Of a stretch of DNA of 64,000 nt, positions 40,213 through 50,644 are shown piece by piece. Position numbers and translations under genes: made by a program. Source of the DNA: Prorocentrum cordatum. Its lineage: Eukaryota > Sar > Dinophyceae > Prorocentrales > Prorocentraceae. The DNA lies in the NCBI GenBank assembly GCA_963575745.1, contig CAUYUJ010016350.1:1-64000 (forward strand), written 5' to 3'. Positions within the stretch are counted from its first letter, which is position 1; each line of letters opens with the position of its first letter. The notes beneath the pieces are model-generated. The model saw only the letters and a program-made list of their open reading frames with translations. It ran no database searches and was not told the origin of the DNA.

Positions 40213-40599
40213 AAGCTCACGGAGTTCCGCGGCACTTCCCTGGAGGCCGTCGGGGAGGTGCGGGCGAAGAAGCCCAAGCTGAAGGGCGCGAGGCGGGCCG
40301 CGGCTACACAATCGATGACGACGTACGCCAGAGGCCGACAGCAGCCCCGTTTCATTCTGACTCCTACCGCATGCGAGGGTTGCTGGAGTCAAGACGAGAG
40401 ACTCGATCGGAACGACAGGTGAAGGCTTGAGCGGCTGCGGCAAGAGTGAACCCACCTGGCGGTCGGACGCCAGATTGGGCGGTCGAGCCAGGTTGCCGCG
40501 CGGAAGCGGCGCGGAAGCAGGCGCACAGGCGGCGAGTTTCAGACGGGGTGGAAAATTGTCCCGCATGACCTCCGCAAGCTACTGTTTGCCGAGGGGGCG
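40213..40599 (+). other. Copia-2 3' untranslated region and polypurine tract
   Basis: No coding is apparent. GAGGGGGCG at 40591-40599 directly precedes the 3' LTR and is the likely polypurine tract. GCGCGGAAGC is repeated at about 40498-40515. Confidence 0.6.
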
Positions 40600-40724
40600 T
40601 GTTGGTGTTTTATAGGCAAGGCAAGGCGTAGGCGAGCATAGCATGACACGTTGTGTTCGATAGCCTTCGGCTCGAGGAGTTGAGGTGAGAAGCATCGCAT
40701 CACAAGCTAACGTAGATCGTAACA
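40600..40724 (+). repeat. 3' LTR of copia-2 (125 bp)
   Basis: Matches 34567-34691 with six substitutions. Followed by CCCAG, the second copy of the target duplication. Confidence 0.94.
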
Positions 40725-41238
40725 CCCAGTGGACTCTGTTTCGGAAACAGGAGCATATACATTACCAGTGGCAGGCTGTTTTTTTTTTTCAATCCCAGGA
40801 TTTTGTTTGGGTCGGGGACGGCGCCGGGGCGGTGTGGTGTATATTTGTTCCCCCGATTCCCCGGGGAAACATCGACGAATGTATGCGCCAGGGTCCCGTG
40901 TGCACTAGGATCCGCTCTCCAGTTCAAATTTCAATGCAGGGCCTGAAGAAGCGTCGGTGTATAGAGTTCGATCCCCTACTGTTTGTCAGTAAATCTGCTC
41001 CTCTCCGCCTCGTACTCAATTAGAACTTAACTTAGTTTGCATGCAATGAACTGTCCGCGTGAACTGAAGCTGCGTTTCTGCAGCTGTATAACTGCTCAAA
41101 CCAGACGACCTCGGCTGGCAGGAGAGAAAAGGAGCGCGCTGGGGCGCGCGGGCGATTCGTCGTCGTCCGTTCTCGGCCTTCCTCCTCCCTTCCTATTCCT
41201 GATAGAGTGGTTTAGCTTAATGGATATCTGTTTTATCA
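40725..41238 (+). other. Tail of LINE B and leader of element C
   Basis: From 40730 the sequence continues LINE B after the copia-2 target duplication. It includes a run of 12 T near 40782 and no poly(A). No coding is visible. Where LINE B ends and element C begins cannot be placed; the base composition drops somewhere after about 41000. No LTR matching the 3' side of element C was seen. At 41204-41225 GTGGTTTAGCTTAATGG resembles a tRNA A box but has no B box. Confidence 0.4.
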
Positions 41239-42302
41239 ATGTCTCATCCCGCCTCCGCTCTCCCTGAGCAGAGTGAACATGAGATTCTAATTCCGTCGTC
41301 ATCTTACCCCGATTCTCAGAGGAAAGACTGGTTATCAGCCGAATCGCGCGACTCAGTCGACGCGGTGCCATTAGATATACAAGAAGACCTTTCCGTCGTG
41401 CCCCGCGATTCAGCCGCTGCGGGAGAGAGCTATGATAAGACGGACATCGTGCCTAATATCTCGAGAAGCGCTGAAGGGCGCGTTGAACAACATGATGGAC
41501 ACGATACATATAGAGTCGGTCCTATTCAAGACCGAATCCCTTCTTCAACTATCGCCCATCGGATCATGAGGGAGAGAAGTACCGATGGGATCACCGAAAT
41601 GTCGGTAGACGTATCCACAGTAGGGGCTCCGATAGGTGATCGTGAGCAAACCCCCGACCCTCACGGGCGAGACGGCGTCACGCCAAGGCCCAGGCGAGGT
41701 GCATTCTCTTCGAGGTTGAGTGCCAACCCGACGGAGTCGATAAGTCCCATCCAGAATGCTCCACTAGCTACTGCCATTGCCGCTGGCGAAGCCAGCCGGC
41801 CAGGGGAAGCCCAAGGGAATCCGAATGCGTATCGTAATATCCCCGTAGATTGGGCGGGTATGCATGTTACTGCCCCAACCCCTATAGCACTTAACGGACA
41901 ATTCGGTCAGGATAGCGATGATCCGATAGACAAAGATCACGAAATATATCCCATGGAACAAAATTTCGACAGTATCAATAATGATATTTCCCTGAGCCGA
42001 GCGTTGTCCGTGATGATGGATGAAGGCGCCCCTGCTCGAGACAAAAGCTGGTCTCCAGATGGATCCGATGAAGACACCAGTATCCTGACGCCTCAGGCGG
42101 ACAGGACGGAGACTCAAACGAAGCATGATAGGGAGGCCATTGGGCGAACTCCTGCGCCTAACCTCAAGAAACAACGGAATGAGGACTATGAGCTAAACGT
42201 CTCGCCATTAAAGGAAGGCTTCTTCCGTAACGCCACCACCTCAGGTGAGTGGCAGCCCACCATTCCGGCTGTTGTTGAGGATGAAGAAATGGTCGGACAA
42301 CA

Positions 42303-42350
<48 letters not shown>

Positions 42351-42988
42351 TCAGCTAATCAAACAAGACGAAAAGGATGAGGAGCTCTTAAATGCGCCCA
42401 AGCCACCAGAAAGCACTTTTACTCGCCCAAGATCGAACGCTTCGAGCAGGGGAAGACCCAGAATACCAAGATCAGGGGCGAGGTCTACTTCTAGGAGCAA
42501 CAGTACAGTTTCAATGATGGAGGTATGTTGGAATCCCAATCCTGGCTGTGCGCCTCAGGCGGAGAACAGATGCCCAGGAACAGCCAACAAGCCTGAAGGC
42601 GCATGTAGGAACCCAGCGTGCAGGAATTGCTCCGACGTTTGCAACAAGTGTAACATACAATGGCTGTGCACAGAGTGCTACCCAATGGACGAGCACAAGT
42701 GCACGTACCTCTTCCTACAGTCGATTCAAGACCAGGCCAGGCTAGCAGAGGCTAACACTCAGAGAGAGCTTCTGACTAATGAGGCGCATCTGGCTGAAAA
42801 GGGCTCGATTGGACAGAGAAGAATTAGTTGAAGCTGTGATCGAAGCCAGAAAAACGCTTGAGGCTGAGCAGATCGCCATAGCTATGGCCGCTAGAGAGCG
42901 TGAACAAGCGCTGATAAAACATCTGTACAATCAGACTGAAGTCGTGAAATGGCAAGTGGAGAGGGAAGCATAATAAAAATACAGGGAA
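41239..42988 (+). pseudogene. Element C first ORF: disordered, Cys-rich domain, coiled coil
   Basis: The ATG at 41239 (MSHPASALPEQSEHEIL) starts 400 residues of polar, probably disordered sequence, including an in-frame (AT)22 that reads as repeated Ile-Tyr. A Cys-rich unit (CRNPACRNCSDVCNKC, then LCTEC and HKC) lies at about 42600-42700. The frame is lost near 42800. A second frame continues with a coiled coil (REELVEAVIEARKTLEAEQ) to 42973 and a third from 42989. So the gag of element C is one long protein broken by two frameshifts. Cys spacing suggests two zinc ions (B-box or RING-like), but no named family fits. Confidence 0.5.
42305..42348. repeat. (AT)22 microsatellite inside an ORF
   Basis: Forty-four bases of uninterrupted AT in frame with the first ORF of element C, giving alternating Ile and Tyr. 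Length changes other than multiples of three would break the ORF. Confidence 0.98.
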
Positions 42989-45874
42989 TTGTTGACTTCG
43001 GAGAGACGGGCCGCCATGATGGCGAACGAAGAATCTGCGGACGCCCACGCGGTTGCCGCTGCCGTCGCAGTGGCCAACATAGAAGGAGAACAAATCGCGA
43101 CAGCCGTGGCGGAACGAGAAAAGCAGGGATTACAAGAAGAGCTCAGAGCCGCCAGGCTGAAAGCAGACAACACCCAAGCTGTAGCTGCGAAGATAACCGA
43201 CCAGAACAATCTCTATCTGGAAGAGCTTAAATCGCATGAGGGGGCCAGATCGTCTCTTCAGCGTATAATGTCGAGCAACACCAAACGCCCGCCGGCTAAG
43301 CCGTTCGGGTCGAACATGCACCAGCTATCGACGGCCCAGTCGTCGAGCATCGCATCTGCCCCTACGCAATTCGACCAGACGACCGCGGCAAATGCGGGAG
43401 CATCGACCATGCTGGTAGGAGGTGCAACACGCCCTCCTCCCGATGGGAATGGAATCACGCTTCCCGTGGACCAGTTTTGTGCCGTTTGTGTTCGTCCAAA
43501 GACAGACAACTGCGTCGGATGTGGCAGCTCGGCTTGCGACGAGCATATCGATGCGAGTACGAGGAGATGCTCTAGATGCGACCTGTGGAAGAGTGAAAGG
43601 TCAGCGGCTAACATGCGAGAAGAAGTGATTGCATTGAACGCGGCTAACAGAGAGATAGGAAAGATGAGACTTAAGGCTATCATCACTGACCCGAATCCGT
43701 ATTCTGAAACTAAACGCGAAGTCGGACTCACATCGAAGTCGTTCGGATTTCCGTTGTTTTCGCAAGAAACCCCCGTGAGGCCGTTGTTGCATCAACGCTA
43801 TTCTGTCCCAGGACCTGCCCTTGAAGGCCCGGCTAAGCCGAGCACCGCTGAAAATGGACCCCCTGTAGGGATGAGGCTAACTGGACTTAACGAAAATAAC
43901 ACTCTTGCCAATATCCGCACAACCTATGGAGACGACCCTAAGAGAACGACGGCGACTAAGTCGTCGGGCAATGCAGGACAGGGCGGAGAAGATGACGACA
44001 AGAGCGACGCTCCCAACACTGAGATCGTATCTTCGCACGAAGATGATCGAGGCAGAGGACCACGAGGATCGTCTCCGGGGAGTCCAGGGGGGTCAGAAAC
44101 CTCTGATGGCGGGGGTGGACGCAGCGGGCCTCAAGGCCCCGGCGGACCGCACGACTCGATAGTAATTGACGAGAGCACGCCGTTAGATCAGTGGAGACAG
44201 GTTGGTAACCACCAGAAAATTGATCTGTTGGACATCCCTGACGGTGCGAACATTCGTGAGTGGAATATGCACGCAATGCGCTCCATCGCTGGGTCATCGC
44301 CCGAGAGCCAGGCAGCGCAGCACTGGATTGCCGAGGTAATGGATCCAGCCGTGGAAGATGAGCAACTCAAAGATGCTGGACGATTCCAGCGTCCCGACCT
44401 TATGATCGCAACGAATCTGATCGAGAAATTCAACAAGATGCGAAATAATCGATATCAGCCTCCCCATCATACTCATTCCCTTCAACAAGTTCCTCGCATG
44501 GAATTCAGCGCCCAGGCCGAGGGAAGGCTCATGACTGGACGCGAGATGGTGCGGGCGATTTGTCACTGGTGTTCGGTAAGGTCGGAGTTGGGACAACATC
44601 GCATTTCGCGTGACCTCTTCAAAGTGAAGATAGACCCGCACAAGCCTGATGCTGACCTGCATCATGTCTACAATGAATGGACAGACGTATATCAACAGCT
44701 TTATGGCGCCAAGCCTCCGTCCGATGAGATGAGGGCCTCGATTCATGCACACTTTCTTGAGCAATGCAGAAAGCCGAACAAACTGGATTTTGTATGTGAA
44801 TTATATGACTTGTCAAAAGACAGACCGGGAGGCGTCGAGACTTACGAGTGGCTGATGGAGCAGATTGAAGAAATGATGTTGCGAGAAAAAGAAGAGTGGA
44901 ATATCAGCGTGCATGAGGGAACCTTAAACCAACGTGCCAGACAAGCACGATTCGGCGGAGGCGGAGGCAATGACAATCGGAGGAACGCAGGCAATAAAGC
45001 CGCCCCGGCAGAGATTGCCATTAAGTTGGGACAATCCTCGGATGTCATGAAAAGCGGGAGAACCAAGGGCGAAACCACGTGCAGATACGTTACCAAGGGC
45101 GAAACTTGCCCGTGCGCAGGAAAAGGCTGCCCCGTCAATCACAAGAAGCCCAAGAACGCCGCGCCGGCTCAGCCGAGCGCGGGACGAAAGTCCAGTGCCG
45201 CCCCTGCCCAGGATAAGAACCCTAGAGGTAGATCAAAGGACAGGGGCCGAAAGGGGCAGGGCCGATCCCAGACCCCGAATGGAAACCGTGGGAAAGGAGG
45301 ACAGCAGAAGAATAGAAGTCAGTCGCGTGGGAAAGACAGTAATATCCCGTGTTACGCATATTCCCGAGACCCCACGAATTGTCGAGGATCCGAAGACGGA
45401 TGCCACAAGGCCCATAGAAGGCTAACCGATGCTGAGAAGCTGAAGCGTGACAAGTGGGAACAAGCGAAACTTCACGCTGGACAATCTTTGGGATATGAGC
45501 GTACATCCAAACAGGCCAATGCCGCTGCTGCCAAGATCTCTTCGACGGGAAGTAATGGTGGCTCCAGAGCCACTAGTGCTGACTCCGACAAACGACAAAC
45601 GCAAAGGCGGCGGCAAAGGCAAGGACATGGTCTGTCGCTCTTACAGAGAAACGGGAAAGTTCTCACGCGGAAAAGAATGCTGGTTCGCCAAGACCACCCC
45701 AGGTCATCCAGTTACGTGACAATGGCTCCACACTGGCGGCTCAGCCGTCAGTGCTGGAGGGATGACAGACATAATTTTGTTCATGGTATTATTTCTTACC
45801 GTCCTCGTTCGGCAGACGTGGCGAAGCTTGCGTCGGTTGAGCAGGAAACGGGGGGGCTGGAAGAGACCCAGTGA
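42989..45874 (+). CDS. gag: Element C Gag-like protein with CCCH zinc fingers
   Basis: A 961-codon intact frame. Residues 1-90 form a coiled coil. Residues 164-197 have four to six Cys plus His (FCAVCVRPKTDNCVGCG, then ACDEH and RCSRC). The middle (about 44150-44900) looks like a Gag core (REWNMHAMRSIAGSSPESQ, HHVYNEWTDVYQQLYG). Near 45080-45142 CRYVTKGETCPCAGKGCPVNH gives C-x8-C-x6-C-x3-H. Near 45350-45415 CYAYSRDPTNC then GCHKAH gives C-x9-C-x6-C-x3-H. CCCH fingers bind RNA and here take the place of CCHC knuckles. The end overlaps the next ORF by 113 nt in another frame, as in Gag-Pol frameshift arrangements. The start codon is uncertain because the real ORF begins upstream. Confidence 0.62.
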   Translation: MLTSERRAAMMANEESADAHAVAAAVAVANIEGEQIATAVAEREKQGLQEELRAARLKADNTQAVAAKITDQNNLYLEELKSHEGARSSLQRIMSSNTKRPPAKPFGSNMHQLSTAQSSSIASAPTQFDQTTAANAGASTMLVGGATRPPPDGNGITLPVDQFCAVCVRPKTDNCVGCGSSACDEHIDASTRRCSRCDLWKSERSAANMREEVIALNAANREIGKMRLKAIITDPNPYSETKREVGLTSKSFGFPLFSQETPVRPLLHQRYSVPGPALEGPAKPSTAENGPPVGMRLTGLNENNTLANIRTTYGDDPKRTTATKSSGNAGQGGEDDDKSDAPNTEIVSSHEDDRGRGPRGSSPGSPGGSETSDGGGGRSGPQGPGGPHDSIVIDESTPLDQWRQVGNHQKIDLLDIPDGANIREWNMHAMRSIAGSSPESQAAQHWIAEVMDPAVEDEQLKDAGRFQRPDLMIATNLIEKFNKMRNNRYQPPHHTHSLQQVPRMEFSAQAEGRLMTGREMVRAICHWCSVRSELGQHRISRDLFKVKIDPHKPDADLHHVYNEWTDVYQQLYGAKPPSDEMRASIHAHFLEQCRKPNKLDFVCELYDLSKDRPGGVETYEWLMEQIEEMMLREKEEWNISVHEGTLNQRARQARFGGGGGNDNRRNAGNKAAPAEIAIKLGQSSDVMKSGRTKGETTCRYVTKGETCPCAGKGCPVNHKKPKNAAPAQPSAGRKSSAAPAQDKNPRGRSKDRGRKGQGRSQTPNGNRGKGGQQKNRSQSRGKDSNIPCYAYSRDPTNCRGSEDGCHKAHRRLTDAEKLKRDKWEQAKLHAGQSLGYERTSKQANAAAAKISSTGSNGGSRATSADSDKRQTQRRRQRQGHGLSLLQRNGKVLTRKRMLVRQDHPRSSSYVTMAPHWRLSRQCWRDDRHNFVHGIISYRPRSADVAKLASVEQETGGLEETQ

Positions 45875-47600
45875 TTCAATCAGCTTGGGTGCCGTCGCGT
45901 GCCCCGCCCCATTATTCCGGGGCTTTCCGGGGCAGAAACAAAACAGCCCTAATTTTTTGGCCATTGCAACTAGTGCCGATGGAGGAGACCATTGGGATAC
46001 CTCCAAAGGTGAGTTTCAACAGGACGGCAGGAAACAGGTCGAGAGTCTCGTCAATGTACTTGCGAATTTCCTGCATCCTCTTTCTCGGGGCGCGATCAAA
46101 AAGTACTGGTGCGTTCCCCCTAGTAAGAGTTGCATACGACATCGGGATAGTAATCGATGCAATCTCCGCGTCCGTTTTCACCCCTCTACTGAGGGGCCGA
46201 CTATCACTTGGAGGAAGGCGCGTCGCCACGATTTGAAAGAGATGCCTTCAAGTACCAGATATAGATGGAAGCTCCCAGGAGAAATGCGTCGACAGATACA
46301 GTCAAGGGCGTCTGTCGCTGAGGCTTTGATCAGAGCATCAGACCGGCAAGATCACGTCTGGCATCTCTGGTTAAAGGACGAAGAGGGGAAAGAAAGCCCG
46401 CACGGCTCAGCCGCTGCTGGATGCACAGACAAAGACGCTGCGTATCTGGGGGCATTGAGCTTCATGATAGACACCGGGTGTGGGTACAACCTAATTGCGG
46501 AGAAATACATTAGGAGCGCAGGTGCAATGAGATTGATACGAAAGCTTCCGCAATCGATCACTCTGAACACTGCCGGGGGAGAATCTAAGGCCCTCGGTTC
46601 AGTTCGCATCGCGTGTCCCAAGTTTAAGGGTGGTAGTTTTACTGCTTTAGTCATGCCGGAGACCCCGTGCGTGATTTGGGTAGGAGAGCGGTGCATGGAT
46701 CGCGGCTTTAGCTTCTTTTGGCCAGCCGGCCAAAGGCCCTACCTACTGTTGCCCAACGGCCAAAGAGTGGACCTAGCCGTTGAGGGCAAGATACCGTACT
46801 TGACCCTATCAGGCAAAGAGGCGCTGGGTCAGTGGATGTACGCAGCTGCCGCCGGAAGGAGTGAGCCCCTCGAGCGGTGGTGTTGCGTGACGCCGGGCGC
46901 CAAGGCATTCTTGGACAACGTGGAATATGCGGGAGGCCCTCCGCCCCACGCTGTCCAGACTCTCGTAACCGTAGACCTGCACACACATGAGCTGATTGGT
47001 ACCCACAGCTACGCTGATGGGCGGCCCACCGAGATCGCGCCCGTTTTCCCGTCTTCGATAGACTCTGCGGAAACCATCACCTACTTCTACTATTCGCCTC
47101 AGTTGGCCAGCGAATGCGGTTGGAATCGGACGCCAATCGGTATTGCTGCCTCCAAAAGTCTCTCAGTTTTGCTCGACCACGGTCAAGCCGTCGGTCCATT
47201 CGACGAGCAGCCCGGCAAAGCCGAGGCTTGTGCTGCCGCATGTAGATGCCATTTTGGATGTGGAGTTTCAGGATACCTCCCGTCCGAAGCAAGTAGAGGA
47301 TTTGACTCCGATGCGTGCAACGCGGCCCCAGGACCCGAGGAGGGTGAAATTGGAGACGCTGACGGCGTCGACTTGGTCGACGTCGACGCACCGCCAAATT
47401 TTGACCCAGACGTTGCGGAGGTTGAGGTGTCGGAGACCCTTGCCAAGCGGCTCACTCCTAAGAACCCATATTGCCCGGTGTGCAATTGGGCCAAAGCTAT
47501 CAGAAAGCAACAGCGTAAAGCGCAGAACAAAGGGCTAAAGGTTCCTCGCCCGTACGCTAACCCCACTTCGTTCGGACAACTGACGACGATGGATCATTAG
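45762..47600 (+). pseudogene. Element C protease and integrase zinc unit
   Basis: The ATG at 45762 gives MTDIILFMVLFLTVLVRQ, a short hydrophobic start. Poorly conserved text follows up to about 46300. Then comes LSFMIDTGCGYNLI with DTG at 46470-46478, the protease active site, followed by SITLNTAGG and a GRCMDRGFSF-like loop. Near 47460-47520, TPKNPYCPVCNWAKAIRKQ is the second half of the integrase zinc unit. TAG 47598-47600 stops the frame right after the first integrase Asp (TTMDH*). It overlaps the Gag frame by 113 nt. Confidence 0.68.
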
Positions 47601-48707
47601 TTTGCGATGGATGAACTCGCGGGGACTTCACGACGAGACCGCGTGTGTGACTTTTCGCGACCGAGCTGCAGATTTTCTCGCCGCTCAGGGTGTACACGAC
47701 AAGTCTGCGGTTCACGTTTGTAACTTTTTAGTGACCCTTAGAGCCCCGGAGGAAAAGTTATAATATTGTTATACAGATGGTGCAAGAGAGCTTGCCTGGG
47801 CATGTTGCGAGCTCAATATTGCCCGTGATCCTACCATCCCAGGAAACAAGAAACAAAATGCTGTCGCCGAGCGTGCGAACGGCGTGGTGCAGATGGGAGC
47901 TGAGCCTTACTCATGCAGGCTGGTCTTCCACCACCATTTTGGACCTATGCAGTTCGATACTTCTGCTTATGCTACAATACAAGGACCCCTGCTGAAGGGC
48001 AGTCCAGTTGGGAAAGACGCTTCGGATGCCAGTTCAATGCTCCGCTTCTTCCGTTCGGATCGCTTATCCGTTATGTGCCTCCGCCTGAATCCCGTTTTCG
48101 CACTGCCCAGACTGGGGCGACGATGATTCCAGGGATATACTTGGGGTATGTGCACAAAGCGGGGGGATTGGTTGGACCCGATAGTTATGTCATACCTCTG
48201 AGACAATTGGACGGACTGAATATGGAGTCAGGGCGCACTCCAGAGGGAAAACGACCCACGATCGAGAAGTCTGACCAAGTGTACAGCAACATCTTAGATG
48301 GTACTGCTGACGACCAATCGCCTCAGTTTCCTTTGCGACAAGCATACGAGAAAGCGGCGACGGAGGCACGTTCCGTCACAATCCCTACAGAAACAGGAGA
48401 GGGTGCGGCCGTCTCAGACGGACCGCAACCAGCCACAGGGATAAGACCGGACAGCATGTTTAATGTGGATGATCCTGCCATTCTGGTGCCACCGCCTCCT
48501 CAGGAAGGCGAGGACGCACCGCGTATTTACTCTGAGGCCGATCTTGATGACGACGGCCCTGGGGGTTTGTATGTGGGTGATGTGCCTTTGGTAGTTGACG
48601 GCATAGACCCTCAGCGCGACTCCCATCCTGCAGACAAAAAACCAAAAACTAGGACTCGCACAACTCGAGTATCGTTTGGACAGACAGTCCAACTTCTCAG
48701 CGGCTAA
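47601..48707 (+). pseudogene. Element C integrase core and C-terminus
   Basis: After the TAG the text continues in shifted frames: GLHDETACVTFRDRAADFL, then YTDGARELAWACCEL with the second Asp at 47776-47778. Next is PGNKKQNAVAERANGVV with the Glu at 47869-47871. The first Asp is at 47592-47594, so DDE is complete. From 47913 an intact frame gives QAGLPPPFWTYAVRYFC and MIPGIYLGYVHKAGGLVG, the copia integrase C-terminus, then an acidic linker. At least two stops and two shifts break the core. Confidence 0.75.
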
Positions 48708-49644
48708 GCCGCGTGAGAAAGTCCCAGGGAAAGGGCAGCTTCTTGCCCGAACAATTCAAAATTTGGATACATTGGTATATTTCGAAGACAGACGGATTTT
48801 TGCTGGAGTTACAAAAGACGAATTATCTCAGAAACTCTCGTTGACAGGTCGTCGACAGACATGTAGCATACGAGTTGTTCTTTATTATGACCTTGATTAT
48901 GTGCCTATAACCCGAGTGTGGGTCACAGACCCAGACCCAACATACAGTGCCCACTGGTTAAAGAAGTTACCCGAGTCTACCAACCCCGGGATACATCCTG
49001 GACGATGGTTCAACATGGCCCAAGCGCAGCGTCGACAGGCCGTGGAACAATACAAGGCTGAAAAGAGAGGGTTCTTCGGTATAGAGGATTGTCTTTGCCT
49101 AGGTCTTCTGTGTGATATTGGTCTGGATGTGGATGACCCACCGACGCCGCCCGATCCCGCAGTGGCTCAGCCACTTACGGCTCTCCCCGAAGCCAGGCTA
49201 ACTGCACCTAAGGTGGCTGAGCAGCTACGTCGAATACAAAACGGCAGCCTGTGCTATGCCCCTGGCAGTGGGCGAGGGGCGGCGTCGCGAAATACCCAGG
49301 GCTGTCCAACCACATCTCAAACTGACGATCCATTAGAAGAAGACGTTCCTAACGGACACCTGTCAGACGACGAAGACATGTGGTGGAAACAAACATGGTA
49401 TGGAGGCACTATAGCAAGAGACGGGCTACCCTCTGGCTCAGCCGATAGGGGTCCTTTATCCGATGATGATAACGGACAATCTGAGGACAACGAAGAGGCA
49501 AGCCTGACCTCGAGTCCGGCGGCCGCCGCGTCGCGGCGAAGCGTGCCTCGAATGCCATTACGAGATAATCAGACACAGATATCAGTCATCGTGACAAAGA
49601 AAAAATTGATTTGCAATGCGTCTATAATCCATTCACAGATATAA
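48676..49644 (+). CDS. Element C linker between integrase and RT
   Basis: 322 codons with no ATG at the start. A partly globular first half (YYDLDYVPITRVWVTDPDP, GIHPGRWFNMAQAQRRQAV) is followed by an acidic, low-complexity second half (DDEDMWWKQTWYG). It sits between integrase and RT, where copia polyproteins often carry a long linker. No known domain was recognised. Confidence 0.45.
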   Translation: MDRQSNFSAAKPREKVPGKGQLLARTIQNLDTLVYFEDRRIFAGVTKDELSQKLSLTGRRQTCSIRVVLYYDLDYVPITRVWVTDPDPTYSAHWLKKLPESTNPGIHPGRWFNMAQAQRRQAVEQYKAEKRGFFGIEDCLCLGLLCDIGLDVDDPPTPPDPAVAQPLTALPEARLTAPKVAEQLRRIQNGSLCYAPGSGRGAASRNTQGCPTTSQTDDPLEEDVPNGHLSDDEDMWWKQTWYGGTIARDGLPSGSADRGPLSDDDNGQSEDNEEASLTSSPAAAASRRSVPRMPLRDNQTQISVIVTKKKLICNASIIHSQI

Positions 49645-50644
49645 TAACTGTCATCGATGAGCCTTCCCAACTTCCCAATGACTGGCAATGCGCTCGCATA
49701 GATGCCGCCGTAGCCAGATCCGTCTAGAAAGACGATGCAAATTCAAACAAAGACGCGCAAGCTGCCTTGAGAAAAGAGTGGGACAGACTGCGGGACATTG
49801 GCACGCGGCTCGAAGATGGTGCCAGGGAATATTCCGACGTTGTTGCCGAAATCAAAGGGAAGACGGCTCATTTTGGCAGCTTATTTGCGATCCTTGTTGA
49901 AAAGAACTCAGAGTTACCACTAGGACACAAAGACCGCAAGTAAAAAGGTCGGGTGGTCTTTGACGGTTCGAGTGTTAGAGATCAAGACAAAGATGCGGCA
50001 CTATTTCAGGAACTTTCCAGCAGTCCCGCGACAATGCAGGCCAGCAAAGCAGCCGATACTTACGGGCTGTTTGAAGGCCACAGCATCGAACAAGCCGGCG
50101 CTCGACAAGCTTACACACAGTCAAAGTTGGGAGGCACTCGTACTTGGGTTTTCTTGCCTCGTGACGAATGGCCCAAAGCATGGCCCAACATGAGAAACCC
50201 CGTATGTCCTCTGTACTTATCCCTGTGCGGACATCCTGATTCGGGCGGGCACTGTGAACAGCATTGCGAGGGACATGTCACGGCGAAAGGTTTTGTGAAA
50301 TGTAGTCCGTGGCGAAGCTGTTATTTCCACAAACAGAATTGCAAATGTCCTTGATCATTTATGTCGATGATTTCAAATTGTCGGGACCTGCCGACAAGCT
50401 GGCCCAGGGATGGAAGTTACTTCAAGAACCTTCGGGGAATTGCCCTAAGGGCATAGAAATAGATCCTCCAACAGCTGTTGGACGATATTTAGGATGCGAG
50501 CATAGATTATCAACTCAGACAATTGAGTGGCACGGAGAGTTACCTACGGCACTCGACCCGCCTCCTCCAAAAGTTAAGAAAACGCCTCCGTCACAGACGA
50601 GAGTAATGAGGAGGAAACGGGGGGTGACTCGGCATCTCAGATGA
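49645..50644 (+). pseudogene. Element C reverse transcriptase, motif A Asp lost
   Basis: Short frames join to a copia-type RT. ALRKEWDRLRDIGTRLEDG lies near 49770. KGRVVFDGSSVRDQDKDAA lies near 49950. Motif A region QAGARQAYTQSKL is near 50091-50130. Relatives have Asp in this position; here codon 50097-50099 is GGC (Gly). LIIYVDDFKLSGP has YVDD at 50360-50371 in another frame, and GIEIDPPTAVGRYLGC follows. Stops near 49725 and 49940 and shifts near 50340 break it. Loss of one catalytic Asp predicts no polymerase activity. Confidence 0.75.

Larger units (their letters stand above)
34567..40724 (+). mobile_element. Ty1/copia-type LTR retrotransposon copia-2
   Basis: 125-bp LTRs (34567-34691 and 40600-40724; TGTTGGTG...GTAACA; about six differences, 5%) bound a 6.16-kb element. 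A perfect 5-bp target duplication CCCAG stands at 34562-34566 and 40725-40729, inside LINE B. Contents are gag with two CCHC knuckles, DSA protease, integrase, RT with HQDD, RNase H and a hydrophobic C-terminus. There are three in-frame stops and several frameshifts. It is older than copia-1 by LTR divergence and belongs to a different family, since the LTRs are unrelated and no methyltransferase-like domain is present. Confidence 0.95.

Noticed and set aside
41200-41235. tRNA gene or tRNA-derived SINE
   Set aside because: TTAGCTTAATGG looks like an A box, but no matching B box or acceptor stem was found downstream; GTTCGATCCC at about 40966 is upstream and wrongly placed.
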